From positions 372,001 through 436,000 of the forward strand of contig CANKZR010000002.1 in the NCBI GenBank assembly GCA_947488625.1: 64,000 nucleotides of DNA, read 5' to 3'. Below are positions 17,262 to 25,361 of this stretch, in pieces; the first letter of the stretch is position 1, and each line of letters opens with the position of its first letter. The notes beneath the pieces are model-generated. The model was given only the letters and a program-made list of their open reading frames with translations, was not told the DNA's origin and searched no databases. Position numbers and translations under genes: made by a program. Source of the stretch: an uncultured Sphingomonadaceae bacterium. GTDB lineage: Bacteria; Pseudomonadota; Alphaproteobacteria; Sphingomonadales; Sphingomonadaceae.

Positions 17262-17296
17262 ACGTAGTCTTTGCGCGCCATTAACCATTGTCCGTT

Positions 17297-18298
17297 ATGC
17301 CTATCGGCATGATGATCAAGCCCCTGCGCACCGTCCCCCGCCGCCTGCCAGCCGCGCTGATCGGTGTTATCGCAACCATCGCGGTTGCCGCCATACCGAT
17401 AGCGGCACTATTCGCGCAGGAGCGGGTCGCTCCCTTCACCGTCGTTGAGACAGGTCGCGGGTATGAACGGTTGCAGGATGCGGTGGATGCCATCGGCAAT
17501 GCGCGCGGCAGCATCGCCATTGCGCCGGGCCGCTACGAACAATGCGCCGTCCAAACAGGCGGGCAGGTGTCCTATCTGGCCACGCAAGCCGGTTCGGCAG
17601 TATTCGACGGTGTGACCTGCGAAGGCAAGGCGGCGCTGGTGCTGCGCGGTCGCAGTGCCGAGGTTTCCGGCCTGGTTTTCCAGAACATGCGCGTGCCCGA
17701 TTACAACGGTTCCGGCATTCGGCTGGAGCAGGGCGATCTGACGGTTGCCGGAAGCTGGTTTCGCGATAGCCAGCAGGGCATACTGACGCACAACGATCCC
17801 GCCGCGCGGCTGACGATCGATCGCTCCACCTTCACGCGGCTGGGCACATGCGAAGGCTCAGGCGGCTGTGCGCATTCCATCTACACCGGCGAATATGGCC
17901 AGGTGCGCATAACCCGCAGCCGTTTCGAGGAAGGGCGTGGCGGGCACTACGTGAAGGCCCGTGCGGCCCGCGTCGACATCGCCTCCTCCAGCTTCGACGA
18001 TGCCGCCGGGCGCGGCACGAACTACATGATAGACCTGCCGGGCGGCGCTTCGGGCCAGATCAGCAACAACTGGTTCGTGCAGGGGCAGGACAAGGAAAAT
18101 TACGCGGCTTTCATCGCCGTCGCCGCAGAAGGACGCGCGCATGACAGTTCGAACCTGCAGGTGGTGGGGAACGACGCACGCTTTGCCACCGGCGTAGATC
18201 GCGATTCCATCTTCGTGGCAGACTGGTCGGGCGATTTGGGCGGTATTGGCGAAAATACGCTGGATCGCCGCCTGACCCGTTACGAACGCATTCGCTGA
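17297..18298 (+). CDS. Secreted right-handed beta-helix protein
   Basis: A 333-residue product. After a short basic start (MPIGMMIKPLRTVPRRLPAA) a single hydrophobic signal/anchor leads into repeated short strands with NGSGIRLEQGDLTVAGSWF-like rungs, as in pectate-lyase/parallel beta-helix folds. TGRGYERLQDAVDAIGNARG near residue 50 is the usual N-cap of such proteins. Such folds often bind or cleave polysaccharide, but no catalytic residues can be assigned by eye, and the substrate is unknown. Three in-frame ATGs (17297, 17309, 17312) are possible starts. It stands between recQ and the DksA-like gene. Confidence 0.65.
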   Translation: MPIGMMIKPLRTVPRRLPAALIGVIATIAVAAIPIAALFAQERVAPFTVVETGRGYERLQDAVDAIGNARGSIAIAPGRYEQCAVQTGGQVSYLATQAGSAVFDGVTCEGKAALVLRGRSAEVSGLVFQNMRVPDYNGSGIRLEQGDLTVAGSWFRDSQQGILTHNDPAARLTIDRSTFTRLGTCEGSGGCAHSIYTGEYGQVRITRSRFEEGRGGHYVKARAARVDIASSSFDDAAGRGTNYMIDLPGGASGQISNNWFVQGQDKENYAAFIAVAAEGRAHDSSNLQVVGNDARFATGVDRDSIFVADWSGDLGGIGENTLDRRLTRYERIR

Positions 18299-18347
18299 CG
18301 GGAACAAGACCCCCTGCTATCCCATTGCTTGGATACAGGAGATTACA

Positions 18348-18611
18348 ATGGCAGGTGGATGGTCGCGCGATGGCGCGGTTCAGGATCAGATAGACGACAC
18401 GGTAAGCGATGCAGTCGCCGCTGCGCGCTCTCGCCTTCCCAAGGGCGAAAGTGCCGAATACTGCGATATCTGTGGCGAGGATATTCCCGAAAAGCGCCGT
18501 GTCGCGGTACCTGGCGTGCGTACCTGCGTCGAATGCCAGTCGGGCCGTGACAGCGCGGTGCGCCATTCTTCCATGAATCGCCGGGGTTCCAAGGACAGCC
18601 AGCTGCGCTGA
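18348..18611 (+). CDS. DksA/TraR-type C4 zinc-finger protein
   Basis: An 87-residue protein with Cys39, Cys42, Cys60 and Cys63 (CDICGEDIPEKRR ... RTCVECQ), the four-cysteine zinc finger of the DksA/TraR family, preceded by a short helix. At this length it is like the small YbiI-type members, without the long DksA coiled coil. It may act on RNA polymerase, but short members are poorly studied. GGAG lies seven bases before the ATG. Its stop overlaps the psd start by one base (TGATG), so the two are co-translated. A weak EcfG-like box (GGAAC at 18301, CATT at 18323) lies upstream. Confidence 0.85.
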   Translation: MAGGWSRDGAVQDQIDDTVSDAVAAARSRLPKGESAEYCDICGEDIPEKRRVAVPGVRTCVECQSGRDSAVRHSSMNRRGSKDSQLR

Positions 18612-19453
18612 TGGCAAACCCGTTCATCTGGTTGCAGCACGCGCTGCCCCATCACGCCGTCTCGCGCCTTGCGGGCAAGTTCGCCGGGACCGAAACCCCG
18701 TGGCTGAAGGATCGCCTGATCCGCCGCTTCATCGACGCCTACGATGTCGACATGACCGAGGCCGCGCGGCCCGTGGAGGCCTATGCCAGCTTCAACGACT
18801 TCTTCACCCGCGAGCTGAAACCCGGTGCGCGCCCACTGGCCGATGCTGCCGAACACGTCCTCTCCCCCGCGGACGGGACGATCAGCCAGATCGGTTTGAT
18901 CGAGGAAGGCCGCATCTTCCAGGCCAAGGGCCGGGAATTTACCGCCGCGCAGCTCCTGGGCGGCGACCCGGCTCTTGCCGAGCGTTTCGAGGGCGGTGCC
19001 TTTGCTACCATCTATCTCAGCCCGAAAGACTATCACCGTGTCCACATGCCCGCTGCGGGAGAGTTGCTGGGCACAATCTATGTTCCAGGCGACCTGTTCA
19101 GCGTGAACCAGGTGACGGCCGAGAACGTGGACGACCTTTTCGCTCGCAACGAGCGTCTGGCCTGCCTGTTCGACGGCCCCCGTGGCAGCTTTGCCAGCGT
19201 CATGGTCGGCGCGATGATCGTGGCCGGCGTGGAAACCGTATGGGGGGGGCGAGAGACAGCCCATGCACCACGCCCCCGGCATCGCACTTTCGCCGATGGA
19301 GAGCATGCGTTCGCAGCGGGCGACGAAATGGGCCGCTTCTTCCTTGGTTCTACTGTCGTATTGCTGTTCGAACCGGGCCGCATGGAATGGCTGGCCAATG
19401 TCCGTGCCGGTGATGCGGTGCGAATGGGACAGGCGCTGGGCCGCTGGACCTAG
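18611..19453 (+). CDS. psd: Phosphatidylserine decarboxylase proenzyme
   Basis: Makes phosphatidylethanolamine from phosphatidylserine at the inner membrane. The 280-residue proenzyme should self-cleave between Gly246 and Ser247 in the LGST motif (EMGRFFLGSTVV), turning Ser247 into the pyruvoyl group and leaving a 34-residue alpha chain. Also typical are FNDFFTRELKPGARP (about 61-75), SPADG and the LSPKDYHRVHMP segment. The gene contains a run of eight G (19242-19249) just after VAGVETVW. The residues between that run and EMGRF are poorly conserved, but the frame ends correctly. It overlaps the DksA-like gene by one base and the convergent GNAT gene by four. Confidence 0.93.
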   Translation: MANPFIWLQHALPHHAVSRLAGKFAGTETPWLKDRLIRRFIDAYDVDMTEAARPVEAYASFNDFFTRELKPGARPLADAAEHVLSPADGTISQIGLIEEGRIFQAKGREFTAAQLLGGDPALAERFEGGAFATIYLSPKDYHRVHMPAAGELLGTIYVPGDLFSVNQVTAENVDDLFARNERLACLFDGPRGSFASVMVGAMIVAGVETVWGGRETAHAPRPRHRTFADGEHAFAAGDEMGRFFLGSTVVLLFEPGRMEWLANVRAGDAVRMGQALGRWT

Positions 19454-19947
19454 CCGAAAGCTGCCGCGTAGTTGATCGTTGCCGCCGGGACGGGCGCGCC
19501 GAAGCTTTTAACCTGCAAATAATCCCCCAGTTCGCCTTCCAGTTGCATGGGTGTGTGCTGCCGGAAACCGAAGCGTGAATATACCTTCGGGTCGCCCAGA
19601 ACAGTAATGCCTCTGGCTCCCCGTGCTCGCATTTCAGCCTCGCCCGCCTCCAGCAGGGCACGGCCGATGCCGTCACCTTGCCGCGCCGGCTCCACGCTGA
19701 CGGGGCCTAGGACGATCCAGCCCTTCTCGTTGTTGGAAAGCCTTGCGGCAGAGTAGGTTGCCTGACCGACAATCGTCTCGCCATCCACGGCAACGAGCGA
19801 CATCAACAAGTCGCCGTCCTTGCGCAGACCATCGATAACGTCCGCCTCGTCCCCTTCCGAATAGAGATGCCCTTCGAACGCACGGAGCGTCAATGCGCGG
19901 ATGGCCGCCGCATCACCTGCGCGTTCTTGCCGGATAGACAAGTTCAT
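19450..19947 (-). CDS. GNAT family N-acetyltransferase
   Basis: A 165-residue single-domain GNAT enzyme. The acetyl-CoA loop is seen as VLGPVSVEPARQGDGIGRAL (about 80-99), followed by an amphipathic helix (LLEAGEAEMRARGARGITVL) and a C-terminal GFRQHT segment, as in YhbS-like acetyltransferases. The substrate cannot be told from sequence. It overlaps the ribA stop region by four bases (19944-19947), so it may be the last gene of an xthA-ribA-GNAT unit. Confidence 0.85.
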   Translation of the reverse strand: MNLSIRQERAGDAAAIRALTLRAFEGHLYSEGDEADVIDGLRKDGDLLMSLVAVDGETIVGQATYSAARLSNNEKGWIVLGPVSVEPARQGDGIGRALLEAGEAEMRARGARGITVLGDPKVYSRFGFRQHTPMQLEGELGDYLQVKSFGAPVPAATINYAAAFG

Positions 19948-20981
19948 CTCAGCAAATGCCCGGCCCGGTCGCGCTTGGTGGCGAGGTAGCGGGTGTTGTG
20001 CGGGTTGGCGGGCAATTCGTGTGGAACGCGTTCGATCACCTTTACGCCCGCATCCTCCAGTGCCACGACCTTTTCCAGATTGTTCGTCATCAGCCGGATC
20101 TCGCCTACGCCCATCAGGTCCAGCATGCGCGCCGCCAAAGGAAAATCGCGCGCCTCCTCGGGCAAGCCAAGACGGCGATTGGCGTCCAGCGTATCGAAGC
20201 CCTCATCCTGCAGGCGATAGGCGCGCAACTTGTTCACCAGCCCGATGCCGCGTCCCTCCTGTCGCATATAGAGCAGCACGCCCCAGCCGCCCTTCGCAGC
20301 CTCGGCAGACATGGCCGCCAGCGCTGCGTCCAGTTGCGGGCCGCAATCGCATTTCAGGCTCCCGAAGATGTCGCCTGTCAGACATTCCGAGTGCAGGCGC
20401 ACGAGCGGGTCCGTACCCAGACTTCGCGCGCCCAGAACCAGCGCGACGTGCTCGCGCATGTCTCCCGGTGCGCGGAAGACGATGATCTCGGCCTCCTCCT
20501 CGGTCGCGATGGGAAGATGGGCGCGGGTGGCGATGGTGAGGTTCGCCGGATCAGACCATGCAGCAAGGTCGGCCTGGATTAGCGTCACCGGCTCCCCCGC
20601 CGGATCGGGATCGACGAGGAAGGCGGGCAGGATACCGGCTATGCGGGCAAGTTCCAGGGCCGTGCTGGCAGCGGCAAGCCATTCCAGCGGCTCTGCCAGG
20701 AACGGGCCTTTGAGCGGGTTGACCGGATCGAGCGCCGGATCCGCCACCGGCAGGGCCGAGCCCAGATCCAGGGTGTCAGCCGCACGCATCAGCACAGGCG
20801 AATGCCCGTCTGCCGCCGGGCGCTGGTTGGTGAGTTTCAGCGTTTCTGCGCGGGCGGCAGAAATCAGCAGGTGGTCGGACCGGCTAGCACGGTCCAGCGC
20901 GGTTTCCACCGGAAGCAAGACCGGCGCGTCGCCCACCTTAATCGGCCAGCCATGGCGCAAGGCATCCACTGCCTGCGCCAC
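19944..20981 (-). CDS. ribA: GTP cyclohydrolase II with N-terminal RibB-like remnant
   Basis: The first committed enzyme of riboflavin synthesis, opening GTP to a diaminopyrimidine. From GTG 20981 it is 345 residues. The N-terminal 140 resemble a degenerate dihydroxybutanone-phosphate synthase domain. The C-terminal 200 are the cyclohydrolase, with zinc ligands Cys200, Cys211 and Cys213 (HSECLTGDIFGSLKCDCG), then YMRQEGRGIGLVNKLRAY and the LMTNNLEKV motif. The start is uncertain: the frame stays open back into xthA, and GTG 20981 was taken as the nearest standard start; a CTG at 21017 is possible. It follows xthA by about 30 bases. Confidence 0.88.
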   Translation of the reverse strand: MAQAVDALRHGWPIKVGDAPVLLPVETALDRASRSDHLLISAARAETLKLTNQRPAADGHSPVLMRAADTLDLGSALPVADPALDPVNPLKGPFLAEPLEWLAAASTALELARIAGILPAFLVDPDPAGEPVTLIQADLAAWSDPANLTIATRAHLPIATEEEAEIIVFRAPGDMREHVALVLGARSLGTDPLVRLHSECLTGDIFGSLKCDCGPQLDAALAAMSAEAAKGGWGVLLYMRQEGRGIGLVNKLRAYRLQDEGFDTLDANRRLGLPEEARDFPLAARMLDLMGVGEIRLMTNNLEKVVALEDAGVKVIERVPHELPANPHNTRYLATKRDRAGHLLR

Positions 20982-21013
20982 GCGCCGCTCGGGGGAAGGA
21001 AGCGAGCTGTCGC

Positions 21014-21802
21014 TCAGAGGTCGAACTCCGTCATCAGCGGTACGTGGTCGCTCGGCTTTTCCCAGTCCCGCGTGTGCTCGGCAATCGAATGCGCGCGGCT
21101 CTGCGCGGCAAGGTCGGGCGATGCCCACATGTGATCGAGCCGCCGGCCACGGTCCTTGCCCTGCCAGTAGGTGCGGTAGGACCACCAGGAATAATTGCGC
21201 TCCGGCGCGGGGATGTGCTTGCGGCCAAGATCGACCCACTCGTGCGCGCCCTGCAACAGGTTCAGCGTCTCCACCTCCAGCGGGGTGTGGCTCACCACCT
21301 TCAGCAGCGCCTTGTGATCGTAGACATCGCACTCGAGCGGAGCGATATTGAAATCACCCACCAGCAGCGTAGGTCGATCGATCTTTTCCGCCCAGCGCGT
21401 CATGCGTTCGAGAAAGTCCAGTTTCTGCCCGAACCTCATGTTCTTCTCGCGGTCGGGCACGTCGCCGCCAGCGGGGATGTAGACGTTTTCCAGCACCAGC
21501 CCGTCCAGCGAGGGAAATTCCACGCCGACATGGCGAGCTTCGCCGTTGTCCTGCCAATCGTGGCGGGAAAATTCGTTCATCGGAACGCGGCTGACGGTGG
21601 CTACGCCGTGATAGCCCTTCTGGCCGTGCACGGCGGTATGTTTGTAGCCTAGCGCAGCAAAGGCCTCGTAAGGGAACTGGTGTTCCTGGCACTTGATCTC
21701 CTGCAGGCACAGCACGTCGGGCGCGTGTTCTTCCAGGTAACGCTCCACAATCGGCATGCGCAAGCGAACGGAGTTGATGTTCCAGGTGGTGATTTTGACC
21801 AT
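21014..21802 (-). CDS. xthA: Exodeoxyribonuclease III
   Basis: A 262-residue endonuclease/exonuclease/phosphatase-fold enzyme that cuts at abasic sites and trims 3' ends in base-excision repair. Motifs present are ITTWNINSVR, CLQEIKCQE with the metal-binding Glu, the VGDFNIAP core, WWSYR, RRLDHMW and the C-terminal SDHVPLMTEF with the catalytic His. The length matches the family. The start codon lies only 28 bases downstream of a strong terminator (21831-21877), so its promoter must overlap that hairpin or transcription must read through. Confidence 0.94.
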   Translation of the reverse strand: MVKITTWNINSVRLRMPIVERYLEEHAPDVLCLQEIKCQEHQFPYEAFAALGYKHTAVHGQKGYHGVATVSRVPMNEFSRHDWQDNGEARHVGVEFPSLDGLVLENVYIPAGGDVPDREKNMRFGQKLDFLERMTRWAEKIDRPTLLVGDFNIAPLECDVYDHKALLKVVSHTPLEVETLNLLQGAHEWVDLGRKHIPAPERNYSWWSYRTYWQGKDRGRRLDHMWASPDLAAQSRAHSIAEHTRDWEKPSDHVPLMTEFDL

Positions 21803-21830
21803 CGCCGATGCCTAGTCCGGCAGCGCAGAT

Positions 21831-21877
21831 AAAAAAACCCCCGTCGCGGGGGCATAGTGCGACGGGGGTTCGTTTTT
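21831..21877. terminator. Strong bidirectional terminator between lolA and xthA
   Basis: A perfect 12-bp stem AACCCCCGTCGC (21836-21847) with GCGACGGGGGTT (21859-21870), 11-base loop. Seven A precede it on the plus strand, giving a T7 tail on the minus strand; CGTTTTT follows on the other side. It should end lolA transcription. Confidence 0.85.
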
Positions 21878-22051
21878 CGAGCGTTCGTCACGCTTCGCAA
21901 GAAACGCGGCTTTTTCGAGGATCAGGGCAACAGGGGGGAAACCCGCCTCACCGCGTCTCTATGCCTAAGGGAATACGGTCTTAACCCTGTCGGGGCAATG
22001 AATGACACGTGTAATCTGTCGTAAATTTACAACCGTTCGGCTACGGTCTGT

Positions 22052-22720
22052 TTATCCCGGGCGACGGGATGACCGGCGCGGGTCACGAAAACGGAACTCG
22101 CTGTCGGAGACGGACATGCCATAGCGGTGATTGCGCAGTCGAACCGTGGTGCGCTGATTCTGCGAATCGAGTGCCACCCAGCTGTTCAGCTCCAGCCCGC
22201 CGGGCGCGGATGCCTTTTCCCGAAAGATAAGCGTGATCGCGGGAAATTCCGGGCGATCGGGGTCGTTCACCTGGATGCTCACCACGCCATTGCCCGTGCC
22301 GCGTTGAACGCTGCCGTAACGTCGAATGTCGCGATCGGGGTTGAGCAGGGCGCCCAGCGGCGAATCGCCCACCGGATACCTCTCCACTTGGCTTACTTCG
22401 TAGTCGATGATGGAAAGCGCGCTGCCGTTCGAGACGACCAGCATGTTCACATCGTCGGAGTATTCGAACCGAATCTTGCCGGGGTTCTTCAACGTCAGTT
22501 CGCCGCCGATGACATTGCCAAGACGGTCCGTCTGGGTGAAGTCGGCGCGCATGGTGCTGATAGCGCGCAGCGCGCTGGCTGCCCGCTGCAACTGGTCAGC
22601 CTGGGCCTGTGCCGCTGCGGGCATGGCAGCGACGGACACGGTGGCAGGAAGGGCAACAGCCATCGCACCGGCAAAGGCGGCAAGGGCTGGTTTACGGATC
22701 AGGTTTTTCAAGACGTTCAT
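22052..22720 (-). CDS. lolA: LolA-family outer-membrane lipoprotein carrier protein
   Basis: A 222-residue periplasmic protein expected to carry lipoproteins from LolCDE to the outer membrane. The signal peptide runs MNVLKNLIRKPALAAFAGAM to about residue 38 (AAAQAQ). LolA-like segments follow: TMRADFTQTDRLGNVIGGEL, NPGKIRFEYSD and SIIDYEVSQVERYP. The start at 22720 is preferred over the longer frame because the signal peptide begins there and GGTGAGAG precedes it. LolA sequences diverge strongly; the fold pattern rather than exact residues supports the call. Confidence 0.85.
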   Translation of the reverse strand: MNVLKNLIRKPALAAFAGAMAVALPATVSVAAMPAAAQAQADQLQRAASALRAISTMRADFTQTDRLGNVIGGELTLKNPGKIRFEYSDDVNMLVVSNGSALSIIDYEVSQVERYPVGDSPLGALLNPDRDIRRYGSVQRGTGNGVVSIQVNDPDRPEFPAITLIFREKASAPGGLELNSWVALDSQNQRTTVRLRNHRYGMSVSDSEFRFRDPRRSSRRPG

Positions 22721-22829
22721 ACTCTCACCAGTTAAGATACCGGGGTACAGGTGAGGCGTTGAACCGTCAGTGAACCTTGAAGGTTCCCGGCGTTCAGCAA
22801 AGCGCCGATCAAGTGGGGCGGAAGGCCGC

Positions 22830-22997
22830 TTACTTGATCTTGCCTTCCTTGTACTCGACATGCTTCTTGGCAATCGGATCGTACTTGCGGAAAGTGAACT
22901 TTTCCGTGTGGTTGCGCGGGTTCTTCTTGGTCACGTAGAAGTGGCCGGTGTCCGCGGTGGAGTTGAGGCGGATCTTGATGGTTGCGGGCTTCGCCAT
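22830..22997 (-). CDS. rpmG: 50S ribosomal protein L33
   Basis: A 55-residue product, [20 protein letters not shown] followed by [14 protein letters not shown] and the [14 protein letters not shown] end, typical of bacterial L33 lacking the zinc cysteines. GGAAG lies seven bases before the ATG at 22997; the longer upstream frame has no likeness to the family. It stands apart from other ribosomal protein genes, as L33 often does. Confidence 0.95.
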   Translation of the reverse strand: MAKPATIKIRLNSTADTGHFYVTKKNPRNHTEKFTFRKYDPIAKKHVEYKEGKIK

Positions 22998-23128
22998 TGT
23001 CTTGCTTCCAAATCTTTCGAGAGGGCCCCCAACCAGGGAATTGGCCCGAAAAAACAGGGGCGACGCCAAGCGCCGCCCGTCCAGCGCGCGCCTCTGCTAG
23101 AGAATCGGGGAAAAGTCAAGGCTCGCGA

Positions 23129-23533
23129 CTAGAGATCGACCTTGCCTCGCAGAGCCTTTTTCTCGCCCTGTGCCTTCTTGTTGGCCAGTCGCTTGCGCTT
23201 GCCCACCCGGTTCACGCGGGTCTTGGCACGGCGCTTGGGCTCCTTGATCGCTTCCTCGATCATGGCCGCCATGCGTTCGCGCGCGTCGCGGCGATTGGCA
23301 TCCTGCGTGCGGTGGTTGCGCGCGTCGATCACGATTTCGCCCGCCTGATTAAGGCGGTTGCCGGCAAGGTCTTTCAGCCGGTGGAATATACGCGGCGTCA
23401 GGCCCAGCGCGTAGATGTTCACGCGCAGCTGGACAGCGGTGGCCACCTTGTTCACGTTCTGCCCGCCGGGGCCAGAGGCAGCAATGAAGGCTTCCTCCGC
23501 AATCTCGTTTGCCCGGTCGAGTATCCTGCCCAT
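23129..23533 (-). CDS. arfB: Peptidyl-tRNA hydrolase ArfB (ribosome rescue)
   Basis: A 134-residue release-factor-like protein that frees ribosomes stalled on non-stop messages. The catalytic GGQ is at 23-25 in SGPGGQNVNKVATAVQLR, and the long basic C-terminal tail (KRRAKTRVNRVGKRKRLANK) is the part that enters the empty mRNA channel. Length and order match ArfB/YaeJ. The start overlaps the stop of the RluA-type gene by one base, placing it last in a four-gene overlapping run that begins with pabBC. Confidence 0.94.
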   Translation of the reverse strand: MGRILDRANEIAEEAFIAASGPGGQNVNKVATAVQLRVNIYALGLTPRIFHRLKDLAGNRLNQAGEIVIDARNHRTQDANRRDARERMAAMIEEAIKEPKRRAKTRVNRVGKRKRLANKKAQGEKKALRGKVDL

Positions 23534-24189
23534 CAGCCAGCCCCAAGCGCCTCGAAATCGGCAGGCAACGGCGCTTCGCCTATGATATCGGGCTTGCCCT
23601 CGCGCGGCATGACGATGGCGCTGGCATGCAGCATGGTGCGCCGCACCCGCGAATCCTTGTTGCCGTAAACGGGATCGCCGAGCAGGGAATTGCCGAAGGC
23701 GTGTTCGGCGTGAACCCGGATCTGGTGGGTGCGGCCTGTTTCGGGGCGAAATTCCACGAGTGTCAGGCCGCCTTGCAGTTCCTTGCGCTTGGTCCAGTGG
23801 GTGACGGAAGGCTTGCCCTTCTTCGCCACGATCATGCGCCAGCCCTTGGCCTCGCTGCTGATCTTGGACAGAGCGAGGTCGATTGTGCCCTCGTCTTCCT
23901 CCACCGGGCCTGCCACGATGCCGAGGTAGGTCTTGGACACGGTCTTGGCTTCGAACGCGGCGTTGAAACGTTTCAGCGCCTTGGGATTGCGCGCCAGCAG
24001 CAGGCAGCCGCTGGTATCGGTGTCGAGCCGGTGAACAGGAACAGGCGCGCGCTGGAATCCCAGCTTCAGTTCTTCGAGATGATCGGAGAGCGCAGGGCCA
24101 CCCTTGCGCGGTGTCTCGATCGGCAGGCCCGCAGGCTTGTTGATAACCAGCGATTCGCCGTCTTCGAAGAGGATAGGGATATGAGTCAT
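23533..24189 (-). CDS. RluA-family pseudouridine synthase
   Basis: A 218-residue single-domain RNA pseudouridine synthase. The catalytic Asp56 sits in VPVHRLDTDTSGCLLLARN; downstream are the KTYLGIVAG strand and the ETGRTHQIRVHAEH motif. There is no S4 domain, so it resembles short RluA-type enzymes acting on rRNA or tRNA; which uridine cannot be told. It overlaps the aminotransferase by four bases and arfB by one. Confidence 0.9.
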   Translation of the reverse strand: MTHIPILFEDGESLVINKPAGLPIETPRKGGPALSDHLEELKLGFQRAPVPVHRLDTDTSGCLLLARNPKALKRFNAAFEAKTVSKTYLGIVAGPVEEDEGTIDLALSKISSEAKGWRMIVAKKGKPSVTHWTKRKELQGGLTLVEFRPETGRTHQIRVHAEHAFGNSLLGDPVYGNKDSRVRRTMLHASAIVMPREGKPDIIGEAPLPADFEALGAG

Positions 24190-25361
24190 TTCAGCGCCTT
24201 TTCGATACGATCCAGCGCTTCGGCCAGAACGGCCTCGTCTGCTGTAAAACTGATGCGGAAACCGTCGCGCCCGCCAAAGGCGCTGGCCGCCACCGTGGCC
24301 ACGCCATGATCGAGCAGGTGCAGAGCCAGCTTGCCGTCGTCTCCGCCGAAGCGGTCCATCAGGGGGGCGGCATCAACCAGACAATAGAACGCGCCATCGG
24401 GCACCGTGGTCGATAGCCCTTCGATGCCATTGATCCGCTTCACCACAATGTCGCGGCGGCGGCGGAAAGCCTCGCGCCAGGGGCCGAGAAAATCTTGCGG
24501 TCCTTCGAACGCGGCGACAGCGGCTGCCTGGGAAATGCTGGCGGGATTGCCGCTGGAGTTGCTTTGCAGGCGGCCCATGGCAGAGATCAGCCATTCCGGC
24601 CCGGTGGCAACGCCGATGCGAAAGCCGGTCATGGCGTGGCTCTTGGACACGCCGGACACGGTGATGATGCGCTCCGCCAGATCGGGGCATTCCACCGCCA
24701 GCGTGGCATGGGGTGCATCGCAATAGCGCAAGGGCGCATAGATATCGTCGCTCATCACCAACACCTGCGGATGGCGGCGCAGCACCTCGCCGATGCCGCG
24801 CAGCATCTCAGCTGGATAGACCGCGCCCGTGGGGTTGCCGGGAGAATTGAGCAGTAGCCAGTTGGTGCGCGGCGTGATCAGCGCCTCCAGCTCGCTGGGC
24901 TGAAAGCGATAGCCATTGGCAGGCGCAGTGCGCAGCGGCACCACCGTACCACCGCAGAAGCGCACCATCTGCAGATAGCTGACCCACCACGGGGAGGGCA
25001 CGATAGCCTCGTCGCCCGCGCTGATCGTGGCAGCCAGCGCCTCGAATATCGCCTGCTTGCCGCCTGCGGTTACGATGACCTGCGACGGATTGGTTTCGAT
25101 GCCCAGATCACGGTTGAAATGGAGCGCCGCTGCCTCTTTCAGCCGAGCCGTGCCGGTGACGGGGGTGTAGCGCGTGTCGCCTGCATCCAGCGCATCCTTG
25201 GCTGCTTTGATCACATGGGGCGGCGTGTCGAAGTCGGGCTCCCCCACGGAGAGAGAGATGATATCGCGGCCCTGCTCTCGCAGTCGGCTGGCACGGTCCG
25301 TCATGGCAGTTGTCGGCGACGCCTCGATACGCTGCAACGCCTGGCTGAGGTGCTGGCTCAT
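24186..25361 (-). CDS. PLP-dependent aminotransferase (aspartate aminotransferase fold)
   Basis: A 391-residue class I/II aminotransferase. The PLP lysine is Lys240 in SGVSKSHAMTGFRIG. SVGEPDFDTPPHVIKAA, YTPVTGTARLKEAAA, NSPGNPTGAVY and SDDIYAPL mark the aspartate aminotransferase Ib group, and the final Arg lies in RISFTAD. It may act on aspartate, prephenate or another amino acid; sequence alone does not settle this. It overlaps pabBC and the RluA-type gene by four bases on each side, so it is co-translated with a folate gene. Confidence 0.9.
   Translation of the reverse strand: MSQHLSQALQRIEASPTTAMTDRASRLREQGRDIISLSVGEPDFDTPPHVIKAAKDALDAGDTRYTPVTGTARLKEAAALHFNRDLGIETNPSQVIVTAGGKQAIFEALAATISAGDEAIVPSPWWVSYLQMVRFCGGTVVPLRTAPANGYRFQPSELEALITPRTNWLLLNSPGNPTGAVYPAEMLRGIGEVLRRHPQVLVMSDDIYAPLRYCDAPHATLAVECPDLAERIITVSGVSKSHAMTGFRIGVATGPEWLISAMGRLQSNSSGNPASISQAAAVAAFEGPQDFLGPWREAFRRRRDIVVKRINGIEGLSTTVPDGAFYCLVDAAPLMDRFGGDDGKLALHLLDHGVATVAASAFGGRDGFRISFTADEAVLAEALDRIEKALK

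Noticed and set aside
20982-21332. N-terminal extension of ribA into xthA
   Set aside because: The extra residues are the shifted-frame reading of xthA and have no likeness to GTP cyclohydrolase II; homology begins near AVDALRHGWPI.
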